The notes beneath the pieces are model-generated. The model worked only from the letters and a program-made list of their open reading frames with translations, was not told the origin of the DNA and did not search any database. The position numbers and the translations under genes are program-made. From Adiantum capillus-veneris (taxonomy: Eukaryota > Streptophyta > Polypodiopsida > Polypodiales > Pteridaceae), in the NCBI GenBank assembly GCA_014529385.2, contig CM043954.1, positions 4,341,306-4,405,305 on the forward strand: a stretch of DNA of 64,000 bases, given 5' to 3'. This document shows positions 1 to 9,522 of this stretch, one piece after another (within the stretch, counting starts at the first letter, position 1; each line of letters starts with the position of its first letter).

Positions 1-394
1 TGTTGAAGGTGGCTCTTTGTTCGTCTATCTGTTGCACTCTGAAGTGTCTCCCATGCGACCACAAAGCTCCATATTTGTGATACACAAATTCATTGATGAG
101 AACAAGAGACTCTTATACAAGCCATCTTTTGGGAATGCTACCCTTGAGGTGAGCCCTTTGACGAACGAACCCCTTTCAAGTCTTCATAAATCTCTCCAAG
201 AAGAACATCCACCTGCTATGGACTACCCCAGCAATTGCAACTTCATCAACCACATGCACAAGTAGATGCATTTGGATGTTAAGAATGTTTGTTGGAAAGT
301 ATTTCTCCACCATACACACTGCTTCAATAGCATATAAGCGTGTTGCATCGATGTTGTCTTTTCTTATCTCTTTTGAACTGATCCAACGTACCAA
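1..394 (-). pseudogene. CACTA (En/Spm-like) transposase remnant, DUF4218 region
   Basis: Read on the minus strand, 394-176 encodes a peptide with the hallmark order of DUF4218, the domain C-terminal to the TNP2 transposase in plant CACTA elements: a segment matching FPxxxxxIQMHLLVHVVDE followed by VHSRWMFFLERFMK. An in-frame TGA follows the ERFMKT block, and beyond it the same frame continues with KGFVRQRAH, the next conserved DUF4218 motif, then meets another stop. That pattern shows point-mutational decay rather than a chance ORF. The fragment runs off the left edge, so the rest of the element, if any, lies outside. No CACTA terminal repeat was identified here. The family assignment rests on motif memory; a profile search would settle it. 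Confidence 0.72.
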
Positions 395-805
395 CTCACT
401 GATTTTATAGATTGTTCATCTAATGTCATCTATCAAAGAATCCTTTATGGCAATTGGTAAGATAAACAATAAAAAATTGTGCCGTCATTTTGCGGTTCTG
501 TTTTTGCAGAATTTGTCGGTACAAGTGCCAATATGTGCATCGATACAAGCACCAGTATAGACATCGACTTGCGCGTCGATATGTGCGCTGTTATACGGAT
601 CAAAAATGTGATATTTTTTTAAATTTTTTTAACCCGATCTCCCTCCAGATTTACCTACACATATACCGACGCTCGCCATTGACGTCTGTAATCTGACGCC
701 GAAATTTAAGCGATCTCTTGTACAGTTGTGCTTGGTGGGCTCAATGTTGTAGCAATGAATAATTAAACAAACATAATTTTGAGAGGCATATACATTTTAA
801 AAATA
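395..805. other. Intergenic sequence, nothing recognised
   Basis: AT-rich sequence with no convincing coding region. A short plus-strand ORF (490-696) is rich in Tyr, Arg and Cys and shows no family motif; it is treated as chance. Confidence 0.5.
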
Positions 806-1146
806 TTATTATGTTTATCAGAGGACACAAAGTTAATTGCATCAAAAAATAGAAAGTATAGGAATTTTTTTTGAGAGATTTAATTGAGTTTTAAAGAGAA
901 CAGATATTGATATTACAAATGAAGATGTTAATATTGTTTTAAATAAAGTTCCAAGTATTTGAACGATGAACCAAAAAATGTTATTATGTTTATGAGAGGA
1001 CACAAAGTTAAGTGCATCAAATAATAGAGAATATAGGGATGATTTTTGAGAGAGTTGCTTGAGTTTTAAAGAGAACAGAGATCGATATTACAAATGAAGC
1101 TATTGTTGGTTAAAATAAAGTTGCAAGTATTTCAACGATGAATCAA
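806..1146. repeat. Two-copy direct repeat, about 170 bp unit
   Basis: Copy 1 (about 806-974) and copy 2 (about 981-1146) both begin TTATTATGTTTAT and GAGAGGACACAAAGTTAA and end near CAACGATGAA(C/T)CAA, with many substitutions and small indels between them. No coding potential is visible. It may be a local tandem duplication of an unknown AT-rich repeat. Confidence 0.75.
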
Positions 1147-1605
1147 TCTACTTGATGTGAGATTTGCAATAAGAAATAAAGTGCTTTATTGACCTGCAAT
1201 GATGTACAAGTGCTTTTCGAATGTCCAAGGTACAGGTCGATATTTGAGTCAAGGTACATAAAAGCAATGTGAATAGTTAAACATTTCGTCTTGCAATGAA
1301 GCATCACAGATTGAAAATGCAAAGTATACAATGCACGCAAGTCATGCAAAAGTGCCATACAAAAGTATGGTGGAGAGTTGGCATGTTATACGGACCACCA
1401 TTTTTTTGATCCCATGCAGGCACGTGCTTTCTATGCCCATTTTTTCCCTTATAAAGTGACCTTCGTTGGGCAAAAGTAAACAAGCACAAAAAAGGTAAAC
1501 TTGAACACGTCCGGGTAAAATCGAATGGTCAAGTCTACCTCGCATCGCACACGCCTAACTCTTCATTAAAGACCCCCTGGGATTTAGTGTTGAGGGGAGC
1601 ATATT

Positions 1606-1688
1606 TGTTGGGTATTCAATCTCTGCACATCTCTCCAAGCCACCATGGCTTGCCCTCGTTGGCATCCACCATAGCCCCGACACCAACA
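1606..1688 (+). repeat. Left LTR of TRIM-like element, internally deleted
   Basis: It starts TGTTGGGTATTCAA, then jumps directly to TCTCTGCACATCTCTCC, which in the right LTR lies about 190 bp further in. It ends CACCAACA. The 83 bp length compares with 275 bp for the partner. Confidence 0.85.
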
Positions 1689-1690
1689 AC

Positions 1691-1702
1691 AAGTATTAGA
1701 GC
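1691..1702 (+). promoter_or_regulatory. Primer-binding site (initiator tRNA-Met type), degenerate
   Basis: AAGTATTAGAGC, two bases after the left LTR, resembles the TGGTATCAGAGC primer site seen in inverted form in the copia elements of this window. Confidence 0.65.
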
Positions 1703-1793
1703 TCAAGGCTCGTGGCTCGCCAAACATGGCGTTCTAAAATGCAAGGAATTGGTGGTGCAATTTACGACAAAAACCTAGGCAGCACCTGTAGCC

Positions 1794-2290
1794 TATCAAA
1801 ACGCCGTCCAAAACAGGTGGCGAGCAGCTTGGAGAATCTCCAAACGCCCACAGTTAAGCAGCGTTTCAAAATGCCATTGCCTCCATCCTATTGTGCTTCT
1901 CAAAAAGCTGCAGTGGAGAATCCATGTGAGAGCGCAGCATATCAAAAGGCATTGAACTCGTGGGTAGTTTTCCGTGCGCATCTCAAAATGCTGCCTCTTT
2001 TGCAAGCATTGGAAAGACTGGGCAATTTTTGAGCATATCAAAAGGGTAATGTATGCAGCTAGTTGGTGTTCTTTTAGCATCTCAAAATGCTGAGAAGTCT
2101 TTGCCAAATGGTCCTGTCCAACAAAGGTATTTCAAAACCTCCTTTGGCAACAAAGGTTGATAGTTTTGGTAGCATTTCAAAAACCTGCAAAATTGAACTT
2201 CATCAGTTACAAAGTGGGCATCCCCAATGGGCTCCCAGTTTTTCAAAAGCCATCTCATGGCGGTTTTTCTTATGCTTTATGCCTTCAAAG
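1794..2290. repeat. Array of short stem-loop motifs around TCAAAA
   Basis: About ten occurrences of TCAAAA are spaced roughly 38-70 bp apart. Several are flanked by complementary arms: GCTT/AAGC at 1895-1908, GCAT/ATGC at 1978-1991, AGCAT/ATGCT at 2076-2091 and GGT/ACC at 2126-2139. Arms differ between sites while pairing is kept. It fills the first half of the TRIM-like interior. Confidence 0.55.
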
Positions 2291-2844
2291 GGGTTTGCCA
2301 AGAGGTGATATAACAACAGAGACCGATTCGATGAGACAAGTTGTCCTCACAAAAGGTGATCTGATAGATAAAAATCACTCCAATCGAAGGTTTGCAGCAA
2401 TGAGCTACACATGCAGAGTACAAAAATTATTTTTCCTTGTTCAGTGTCATAGCTTTGTTCAAGGTTTTTCTTTGTTTAAAAAAATCATATATTTTTTTCG
2501 TTCAAGCCTTATCTTAGCCTATAAATTATCACTTATTGCCATGACATACATTGTACGGCTTAGACACTGCCACACATACAACGTGGTAACACCTCCCAAA
2601 AATATCAGTTTTGGTTTAAGTCCTATTTTTGTCACACTTATTGTGAGGTTACTGGGTGCACATTAAACCCAAGGTTTGGAAGTCAAAGAAAAACTCCCCT
2701 TGTTGGTAGCTTAATAGTAGCACCAGGTTATGGGTGCACCAAAACCCTTGGTTGTGAGAGAACCTAAAACTCACGGTTGACGAGTACACCAAAAACTCGC
2801 GATATCATGAGAGTGGTTTGTCTAGTCGGGCTTGAAGGGGGGAT

Positions 2845-3119
2845 TGTTGGGTATTCAAGCCCTAGTCCAATTAGTGGTGTCAGTCCATGGTAACATGCTC
2901 GTATGAAGCATGTAGGAAAGGTCAATTGAGCTTCAATTTGCATGGCAAGGCTTATATATATGTAAAGGCACTTTTACAAAACAATACAATAGCGTGTCTT
3001 TCTTTTGTTTTGGTGTGGTGCTGCTCTTTCTCTTTCTCTGGTTCCCTCTTTCTCTGCACATCTCTCCTAGCCGCCATGGCCTACCCTCGTTGGCATCCAC
3101 CATAGCCCCAACACCAACA
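2845..3119 (+). repeat. Right LTR of TRIM-like element
   Basis: A 275 bp LTR, TGTTGG...CCAACA, preceded by the purine tract GAAGGGGGGA and followed by the ATATT target duplication. It contains TATATATATG near 2952-2961, a possible TATA region. Confidence 0.85.
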
Positions 3120-3511
3120 ATATTTGGGGATACCTCGTGTCATAATAATCAATATCTAATTCTCCTAAATGATTTTCTCATATTAAACTGATCATTTAAT
3201 GTGGGGAAGTGCCAGGGGAGAAAAAGCTAGAATATTGGTTAAGCTAGCAGACCGGCCACAGTAGGGATCCAAAGGAGGGAAAATAGGGATCCAAATATGG
3301 GGGCATCTGCAAAAGAGCCATGTGAAACAATGGGCTAAAAAGACCCTAAGGTTCAGCCCATTAAGACTTCCAAAATGCTAAGGTTCCAAAATTCAAAGGT
3401 TATGTCCAAAGGTCAACCTTAAGGAATTGGATGCTTTGTGTGTGACCAAAAAAATCTTGCATATCCCTACATAGGAGGGGGCTAGCCCTTCTTCTAGGGG
3501 ATGAGAGAGAC

Positions 3512-3513
3512 AG

Positions 3514-3550
<37 letters not shown>
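3512..3550. repeat. (CA)n microsatellite
   Basis: An essentially pure CA dinucleotide run of about 39 bp. Confidence 0.95.
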
Positions 3551-3551
<1 letters not shown>

Positions 3552-3623
3552 GCTCCCTTTACACAAAGGGAATGAGGGACACATGTCAGCTCCCTAGGCT
3601 AGATGCCCACAAGGTGTACCCAA

Positions 3624-3958
3624 TTCCTATTGGATGGCCTTGGAGGTGGACCAATGAGAATTAGGCTAGAGTAAATCTAGTTTAATTAATTTAAAAACAC
3701 TTAATAAAAGAACCAATGAGAATTAAGTCTCCTAGATGACTATTGGACAGTCTCCCAAGCGGTCTAATGAGCATTCAGCAACCCAATGGCTTGCCTGATT
3801 CCTATTGGCCAGGAGGCAAAGGGGTCCAATGAGAGTTTAGTTTAATTATTAAATTACCTAAAGCTCTCACAAAAGGGGAAAGGGAGACACATGTCAGAAG
3901 GCTATCACTTATGCTGCTTAATAGACATTGGCTTGACTTGGGGAGGGCCAATGAGGGT
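3624..3958. repeat. Array of inverted CCAAT pairs
   Basis: ATTGG followed 18-20 bp later by CCAATGAG occurs at 3629/3651, 3804/3826 and 3927/3948, with a decayed pair at 3742/3764 and an extra CCAATGAG at 3713. The sequence between arms differs, so the arms are the shared part. It could be a degenerate minisatellite or a cluster of CCAAT-box dyads. Confidence 0.55.
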
Positions 3959-5987
3959 TGAGGAAGAGCAAATAGCAAGAGGGCTCGCCCAAGAGAGAGA
4001 GGGGGCTGATTTTTGTAAGGCATTATCACACACACACTCACACAATCTCATGGTGAAGAAAGAGAAGACTATCTCTTCCCAAGCTTTAATGGAGAGCTCA
4101 TCACCTACTCCAAGCTTGTGAGATAGAAGCCTACATCGACACACTCTTGGCATGTGGATGCAAATCCAACCAAGAGCCAAGCTTCAATGCATGCTCATCT
4201 CCTCTACCATGCTAATTACTAAGCTAAGCTATGCTAATATGAGTGATTATGTGAGGAGATGTACATCTTTCTCGTAAGATACTCCTTCTTCCTCTCAATC
4301 TACTCTCATACCCTGCTAGCTCTCACCATCTTCGAAGGTGTGTGAGGTCTTGGGTGTGAGAATGGGGATAATTAAAGTTGTGTTTGCTAAGTGTTTTGCT
4401 TAGTGCATGAAGCTTTCATCTTCATTGCACTAGCTAGTCTTGAAGGAACATAAAGAATTGTATTGTACAATGTCTCTCTTGATGGGAGAAACCATAATAC
4501 AAAGCCTTTTGGAGGGGGGACCGGCTCCATGCAAATCCGGTCCTCAACTGTTGTCAATAGCTTAATTTCTCTCTCTTTTGAAAGTATTGTTGATGCTATC
4601 TAACTAGGTGTTATGCTTTTTGTTGCTCTCTCCACCCAAGCACTCTTGTAATTCTCATTAGGAATCTATTCTAATGAAATGCCCACTATGTTCATGCTAA
4701 TTTCCGCTACACACAATTTTTTAGGCCATTAAATGTTACACCTCGTTCATTTTTAAGAAGCTAATTAGGAGAATCAAATGGAGATTCTTCTCTATGCTCC
4801 GTTGACAAGTGATAAAATCACTAGGCCTACCAAACTAAGACAAGTAAAGAATTTACAAGAGCTCTAAATTCATGTTTGTTAAAATGTTGTGGAAGCTTTG
4901 CAACGGGTTAGTGATGGAAGAAGCTCTGTCTATTGAGTGATTCTTTGGGGGATGATGCAGGATGGGTAGCTAAGGCCGATGGTTTGTAAGCCGTCCTTGA
5001 GGTGGTTTCTCTTAAGCGAGGTATTGGGCCGAGGTTTGTGTGCAGGCCTCGGGTAGCAAGTTTAGAGAGGTGAATCCGCAAGGACTGCGGTCTCTATTGG
5101 CTTGGGTAGCAAGCCTTGCCTAAGGTGCGAGTGAGGTGCTAAGAGAAGTGTTGATTGAGGTCATAAGCAAAATTGTTGATTCAGTGCTTATTTCATAAGC
5201 TTAGCGTGCTACTTGCTGACCGAACATCGCGCTCATCTTGTGAGCATTATAATCGCGCTTTGGGCTACCCTTTTAAGTGTGCTTAATTAGTTTTATATTT
5301 TAGTGTGTGTCGGGCTGCCCCCTTGATTAGGGGGGGTTTCTCACCAGATGTATATCGGTGGCGAATGTGGATCCTTGGTGGAGGAGCCTAATTCTCATAG
5401 TCGGGGCACTTCACTAACCATGGACTTCGTATTCACAACAGAGGGCAAGAAAAGAGAAAATGAAGCCTGTGGAAATTCCTACAATCCTAAGAAGATCTTG
5501 AAACCGTCTTCCTTTGGAGTTCAAACCCGGATGGCAAAAATCTTGCACAGGGTGAACATCTTCAGCCAGAACAAGGTTGAGGATGGATATGTATTGCAAG
5601 CCGACTTCAACCATGAGCTAGTGCTTTAAAGCTTAGAGATCCGTTGTGTGCCATCGGTGGCCCTATACTTTATGGGTCGGCAAATGTCTACCCAGGGCTT
5701 ATGTTCTAGCTATAGGGCTAGATTAGTCTTTCAATCTTTGAAAGAATTGAACCTCAGGTGCACGCAATGCACATGGTTTGCTGCAAAACATACTTTGCTT
5801 GGGGTTCTAGTGTGGAGCATGGCTTACACCCGGGATAGTACTCATTAAAAGCCCCCTATATCACATTTATTCAAAAGGTTCAATATCCCAATATACATGC
5901 TATATATACACTACAAGTCTATATTAAAAACTCCATCCTCCTCTAGTGTACACATAAAGATATATATTTTTTAGATTTTTTTGAGCT

Positions 5988-6825
5988 ATGGAGTCCACCT
6001 TCAACATTGTGCATCCTATCTTCAAGGATGCTTTGATGAACACAACAAAGAAAGTATTTGTGGCACCTGATTACAACAAGGTGCATGCAGAATATCTAGA
6101 TAAAGTGAAATCTTCATTAGAGAGTACTTTGAAACGCACAATTCTTGAGTTCCTGCCATGGTATGGATGTACAATTGCTCTCGGTGACAATAGTTTAAAA
6201 AACCCTTGATAAAGTGATGGTGATTGTTCTAATGAACCAATCGATAAAATTTTGAAAGAAAAAACAAGCACTTTTCTAGCAGGCATATATGAGCAAGCAC
6301 TTCAAAAAGTTGGTGGGCCTAAAAATGTTATTGCCATTGTCAAAAATAATGCATCTAGCTACAAAGGTGTAGGGCTTGCAATAAAAAATAAGTATCCTTA
6401 GCTTACATGTGTTCCATGAGCTATTCACACTTTGAATTTGCTTCTCAAAGACTTTGGGGAAGTGTTGTCAGTGAGACAGATTTTAATACATGCTAATCAT
6501 GTCATCAAGAGCATTAGAGAGCATGCTTTTACTTATGCTCTATTTAGAACTAAATCACGTGGCAAGAATTTGCAGACCTTTTGTGAGACACGGTTTGCAA
6601 TTGTGTACCATGTTCTTGAAGCATTACAACAGGTTAAGTTTGCCCTTTGTGAAATAGTTACAGATAGAAGATGAGATATTTAGATTGACAAGTATCTCCG
6701 TCATAAGCCCACAACCACCAAGTGCTTTGAGCTAGTGAACTCTCCAATGTTTTGGAGAAATGTGAACAAAATTGTCGCTTTTATAGAGCCTCTTGTGCGT
6801 CTAGTGTGCTTGGTTGATAAAGATG
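5988..6825 (+). pseudogene. hAT-superfamily transposase remnant (DUF659-like region)
   Basis: Consecutive plus-strand fragments in two frames encode the middle of a plant hAT transposase. KNVIAIVKNNASSYKG followed by IKNKYP corresponds to the conserved block in which a Val-Thr-Asp-Asn-Ala type motif precedes a KYPHI motif. Further on come the HTLNLLLKDFG segment, an HANHVIKSIREHAF segment and ETRFAIVYHVLEAL, matching the usual order downstream of DUF659. In-frame stops occur after KNKYP and after TDRR. The conserved D of the VTDNA motif appears as K or N here, so the copy is inactive. Similarity ends near 6825, where unrelated sequence begins. Confidence 0.72.
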
Positions 6826-6957
6826 TGTTCATATTTGGGTGGGTCTATTGGTGTGAGGCGGAGCGGATGCGTGCGAGTGCAGAGTGCAGGGGTGTGTACG
6901 CTTGGTGTAGGTGGAGCTATAGTGGAGTGGATAATTATCCAATGTTCCTTATTGCTT

Positions 6958-7023
6958 TATGTATTAAATAATAGGGTTAGAGAATATAGATGGGCAGCGC
7001 CCGATGCCTGGCCAATATGGCTC
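6958..7023 (+). pseudogene. hAT N-terminal (BED-finger region) fragment
   Basis: About 66 bp starting GTATTAA and containing TTAGAGAATATAGATGGGC closely match 39982-40045, which begins another hAT remnant. The predicted peptide contains RWAAPDAWPIW, the lead-in to a BED-type finger. It is cut off by the LTR that starts at 7024. Confidence 0.6.
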
Positions 7024-7914
7024 TGTTAGCGGGTCCCCACGACGGGCTTCTCTAGCATAGCTATCGAGCACTAACATAATGTCAATACACTCGGGGAAGT
7101 GACTCGAATGGGGCACGGAGACTCTTTGAGATCGTCAATCTCAAGAAGTGAACCTTAACGAGCAAACCAACGCTCAATGATCAGGGAAATTTGCCTATGT
7201 CCTTTCTCACAACTCTAGGTCATCACGCCATTTTGGCACTCGAACGGACTCAGAATGCAACGAAACTTTAGAAGGAGGTATAGTACACATTGGGACACTA
7301 TCCTACCAAGTCTGGTCACAATCCAACAAAGTAGCAAAATCACCATCCATCATGAAAAAGGTCCTAAAAATTGCAACAGATCAGTCCAGAAAGGTCGCCC
7401 TATGGTCTAAGAACACTCTCATGTGGTCAAAACAACTAAAAACAATGATTTAAGCACTCAAATCTGTAATTAAAGCTCACAGACGTGTAGTCATGAACCA
7501 CAACAAAACTGACAATGCTTACACTTAAATGAAAGAGCAAAAGAGAGGAACACAATGCAAGTGTCGGAATTGAAAACAAATTACCCAATCGTTAGGAAAG
7601 TTGATTACAAATTGAAGCAGCTTCGTAGCTTGGGCGTACGTACGACAGAGCTCTTTCTTCTCTAAAGATAAGCCTTCCTTTAGATTAAAGTTATTGACCT
7701 TTATACCTAGGGCATTCTAAATGGTCAGTGGCCGGCTCACATGGACCTTTACAATTATCATGACATCATTACAACTCAAGGAATCAACTGCTACTCTGGA
7801 ATCAGGATTTACATAGAGTATCACTACACTAGCTCAAAAATATAATAGACTACAAATGTGGTGTCCAGCTACGTATTCGGCCAAGTGAACGCCCGTTCGA
7901 TCAATCCTCAAACA
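7024..7914 (-). repeat. 3' LTR of the old gypsy-lineage element
   Basis: An 891 bp block in plus sense beginning TGTTAGCGGG and ending CCTCAAACA. On the minus strand it is preceded by a polypurine tract (CTAGGAAGGGGGGAA). A minus-strand TATAAAGG lies at 7698-7705. No partner LTR remains in the window. Confidence 0.75.
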
Positions 7915-7929
7915 TTCCCCCCTTCCTAG
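7915..7929 (-). promoter_or_regulatory. Polypurine tract of the old gypsy-lineage element
   Basis: Minus-strand CTAGGAAGGGGGGAA abuts the LTR start TGTTTGAGG. It resembles the young gypsy tract GGAAGGGGGGCA. Confidence 0.8.
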
Positions 7930-9241
7930 CTCGTGTCATTACTTGACATTACCTTGTGCAATTTTGTCATAGGGTTGTCTTCAGCTTTGTCTTCAAGGTT
8001 GGTCTTCAGCTTGGGAAGTGATTTTTCGTTGATGACTCTCCCCCCTCCTTGAGTGATTCATATATGCCATGTTGTTGATACGTGATTTGATCTTCGATTT
8101 TTGAGGCAGCTTTTCTTCTTGTTGTGCATTCGCCTCTTTGTTGCCAATCTTAGCCGCCATAAAGATGGATGTTGGTGTGTCTGAGCTTGTAGAGCTAATC
8201 CTCTTTGTGGCGTGGACTTTATGATGGAATTATTGGTCCATTGCATGTTGAGTTTCCCACAATAGGTAGCCAATGTTGAAGCACTGTGTGAGCTATGCAT
8301 GGTTGTTATGGATAGCTTGCTTGCTGTGTTTTCTATTGCTTGTCATTGTAGGACAACTTTTAACTTGCCATTTCTTTAATGAACTTTGTTGTTCGCGATA
8401 AGCATGTTGTAATTTACAACTTTTTCTCCAAGTCGTTGATGATTGATTTGGGTAGCCATTTCCTTGTTGTTGATGTAGAAGGAATATATACAAGAAGTTG
8501 ATGATGAGGGTTTCTAAATTAGGGTCTTAAAACCTGGATAACCAAAGGGAAACACCCGGTGGGAAAAAAGTGCCTTTGGTATACGCTCTTCTTGGAGTTG
8601 AGCATTTGGACTTGGAGTACCTGTCATGCAAGGTGAGTGCTTGGGAGAAATAAAGGAAGAGTGCCTAATGCAAGTGCCAATTATGGGACACTCAATATGC
8701 ATACGAGAAATTTGTCAAACAAAAGCATGTACTGCAAAAGAGGAATTTGAAGGGTGCTTCAAGGAACAAATGTAGCACATGTGACATCAAAGGATGTCAC
8801 AATAGCTTCCATGTTTCCAAGAAGGGTTTTTGATGTAGAATCTTCTCCACTCATATCTCACTGTGCTAAGTGCGTGAGTGTCTTTTGGGCGTCCTTCTTC
8901 ACTTCACCACTATACTACAAGGACTTTGACTCTTATGCTCACCTATACCAGCATGGGCGGCACAACGTAATTATGCTCAACTCTTCTAGCTTGAGTAGCA
9001 CCTAGAGTACGTACAACGCTTAGACCACAGAGAATATTACATGAAGGTTTGGGACTAACGCTTCGCTCATTTAGTGGCTTAGCTACCCAACTTTGACTAT
9101 TATGCCATGTATTTTTAATGGTGACTTGGACTTACTTGTTCAAGGTCAGAAACCCAATTTCATAAGTTCAAGAAATTTAGGCCTCTTCCATTGTGTTGGT
9201 CTTTGGATGCCACCATTTTGTCGAGTAGGTTGGCAATTTTG
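7930..9241 (-). other. 3' untranslated/tail region of the old element
   Basis: Minus-strand ORFs at 8493-8293, 8300-8058 and 8702-8514 are short and rich in Ser, His, Gln and Lys, with no recognised domain. The stretch continues 14786-15112 on the other side of the copia insertion and probably represents the decayed end of the tail coding region plus 3' UTR. Confidence 0.45.
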
Positions 9242-9433
9242 TGAAGGAGTACGAGCGGAAGTGCGACGCGAGAGAGAGTGCGAGAAGAAGAGCACGAAGA
9301 TATGGTGAACTCTCTCTACTGTAATGTGTAGAGCATAGTGAGTTCTTATTAGGTTTTTACAAAAGAACATGTGTACATACCTGGCGGCCCGCCCACTTAC
9401 CTGGGCGACCACATTGGGCTTTATACCCCAACA
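9242..9433 (-). repeat. 3' LTR of copia 1
   Basis: 192 bp; plus-sense TGAAGGAGTACGAG...CCCCAACA, reading TGTTGGGG...CTTCA on the element strand. Confidence 0.95.
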
Positions 9434-9469
9434 ACCTCCCACTTAAAGTCCAATGAGGTACTTTAAGTG
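9434..9469 (-). promoter_or_regulatory. Polypurine tract and adjoining hairpin of copia 1
   Basis: The element-strand sequence AAGTGGGAGGT abuts the 3' LTR. Directly upstream is a perfect 10-bp inverted repeat, CACTTAAAGT (9440-9449) and ACTTTAAGTG (9460-9469), with a 10-nt loop. The same arrangement is at 50165-50199 in copia 2. Confidence 0.8.
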
Positions 9470-9522
9470 TGAGAGAAGCTACTATACAAGCTAATATACA
9501 AGAGATGTAGAGAAGTGATGTA

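Larger units (their letters stand above)
1606..3119 (+). mobile_element. Small non-autonomous LTR retrotransposon (TRIM/LARD-like)
   Basis: The element has all structural signals but no coding region. A left LTR (1606-1688) and right LTR (2845-3119) begin TGTTGGGTATTCAA and end CACCAACA. The direct repeat ATATT lies immediately outside both ends (1601-1605 and 3120-3124), as expected of a 5-bp target-site duplication. A sequence resembling the initiator-Met primer site follows the left LTR, and a G-rich purine tract precedes the right LTR, fixing plus orientation. The 1.16 kb interior has no gag or pol motif. The left LTR lacks about 190 bp found in the right LTR, so an internal LTR deletion followed insertion. 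Mobilisation must have depended on proteins from another element. Confidence 0.88.
3125..5987. other. Gene-poor interval with SSR and inverted CCAAT pairs
   Basis: No ORF here shows a recognisable family. The longest (5348-5629, plus) has no motif I know. The interval contains a CA microsatellite, an array of inverted CCAAT pairs, and a G-tract near 5323 that could be a decayed polypurine tract. Parts may be remnants of an LTR or promoter of an unidentified repeat. Confidence 0.45.

Noticed and set aside
2157-2666. 169-codon ORF inside the TRIM-like element
   Set aside because: No gag or pol motif, odd composition, spans the stem-loop array; a chance frame.
3513-3550. Regularly spaced short repeats as a CRISPR-like array
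   Set aside because: Simple CA repeat without unique spacers; the window is eukaryotic.
5323-5345. G-rich tract TTAGGGGGGGTTT as a polypurine tract of another LTR element
   Set aside because: No LTR-like TG...CA partner or target duplication found on either side.
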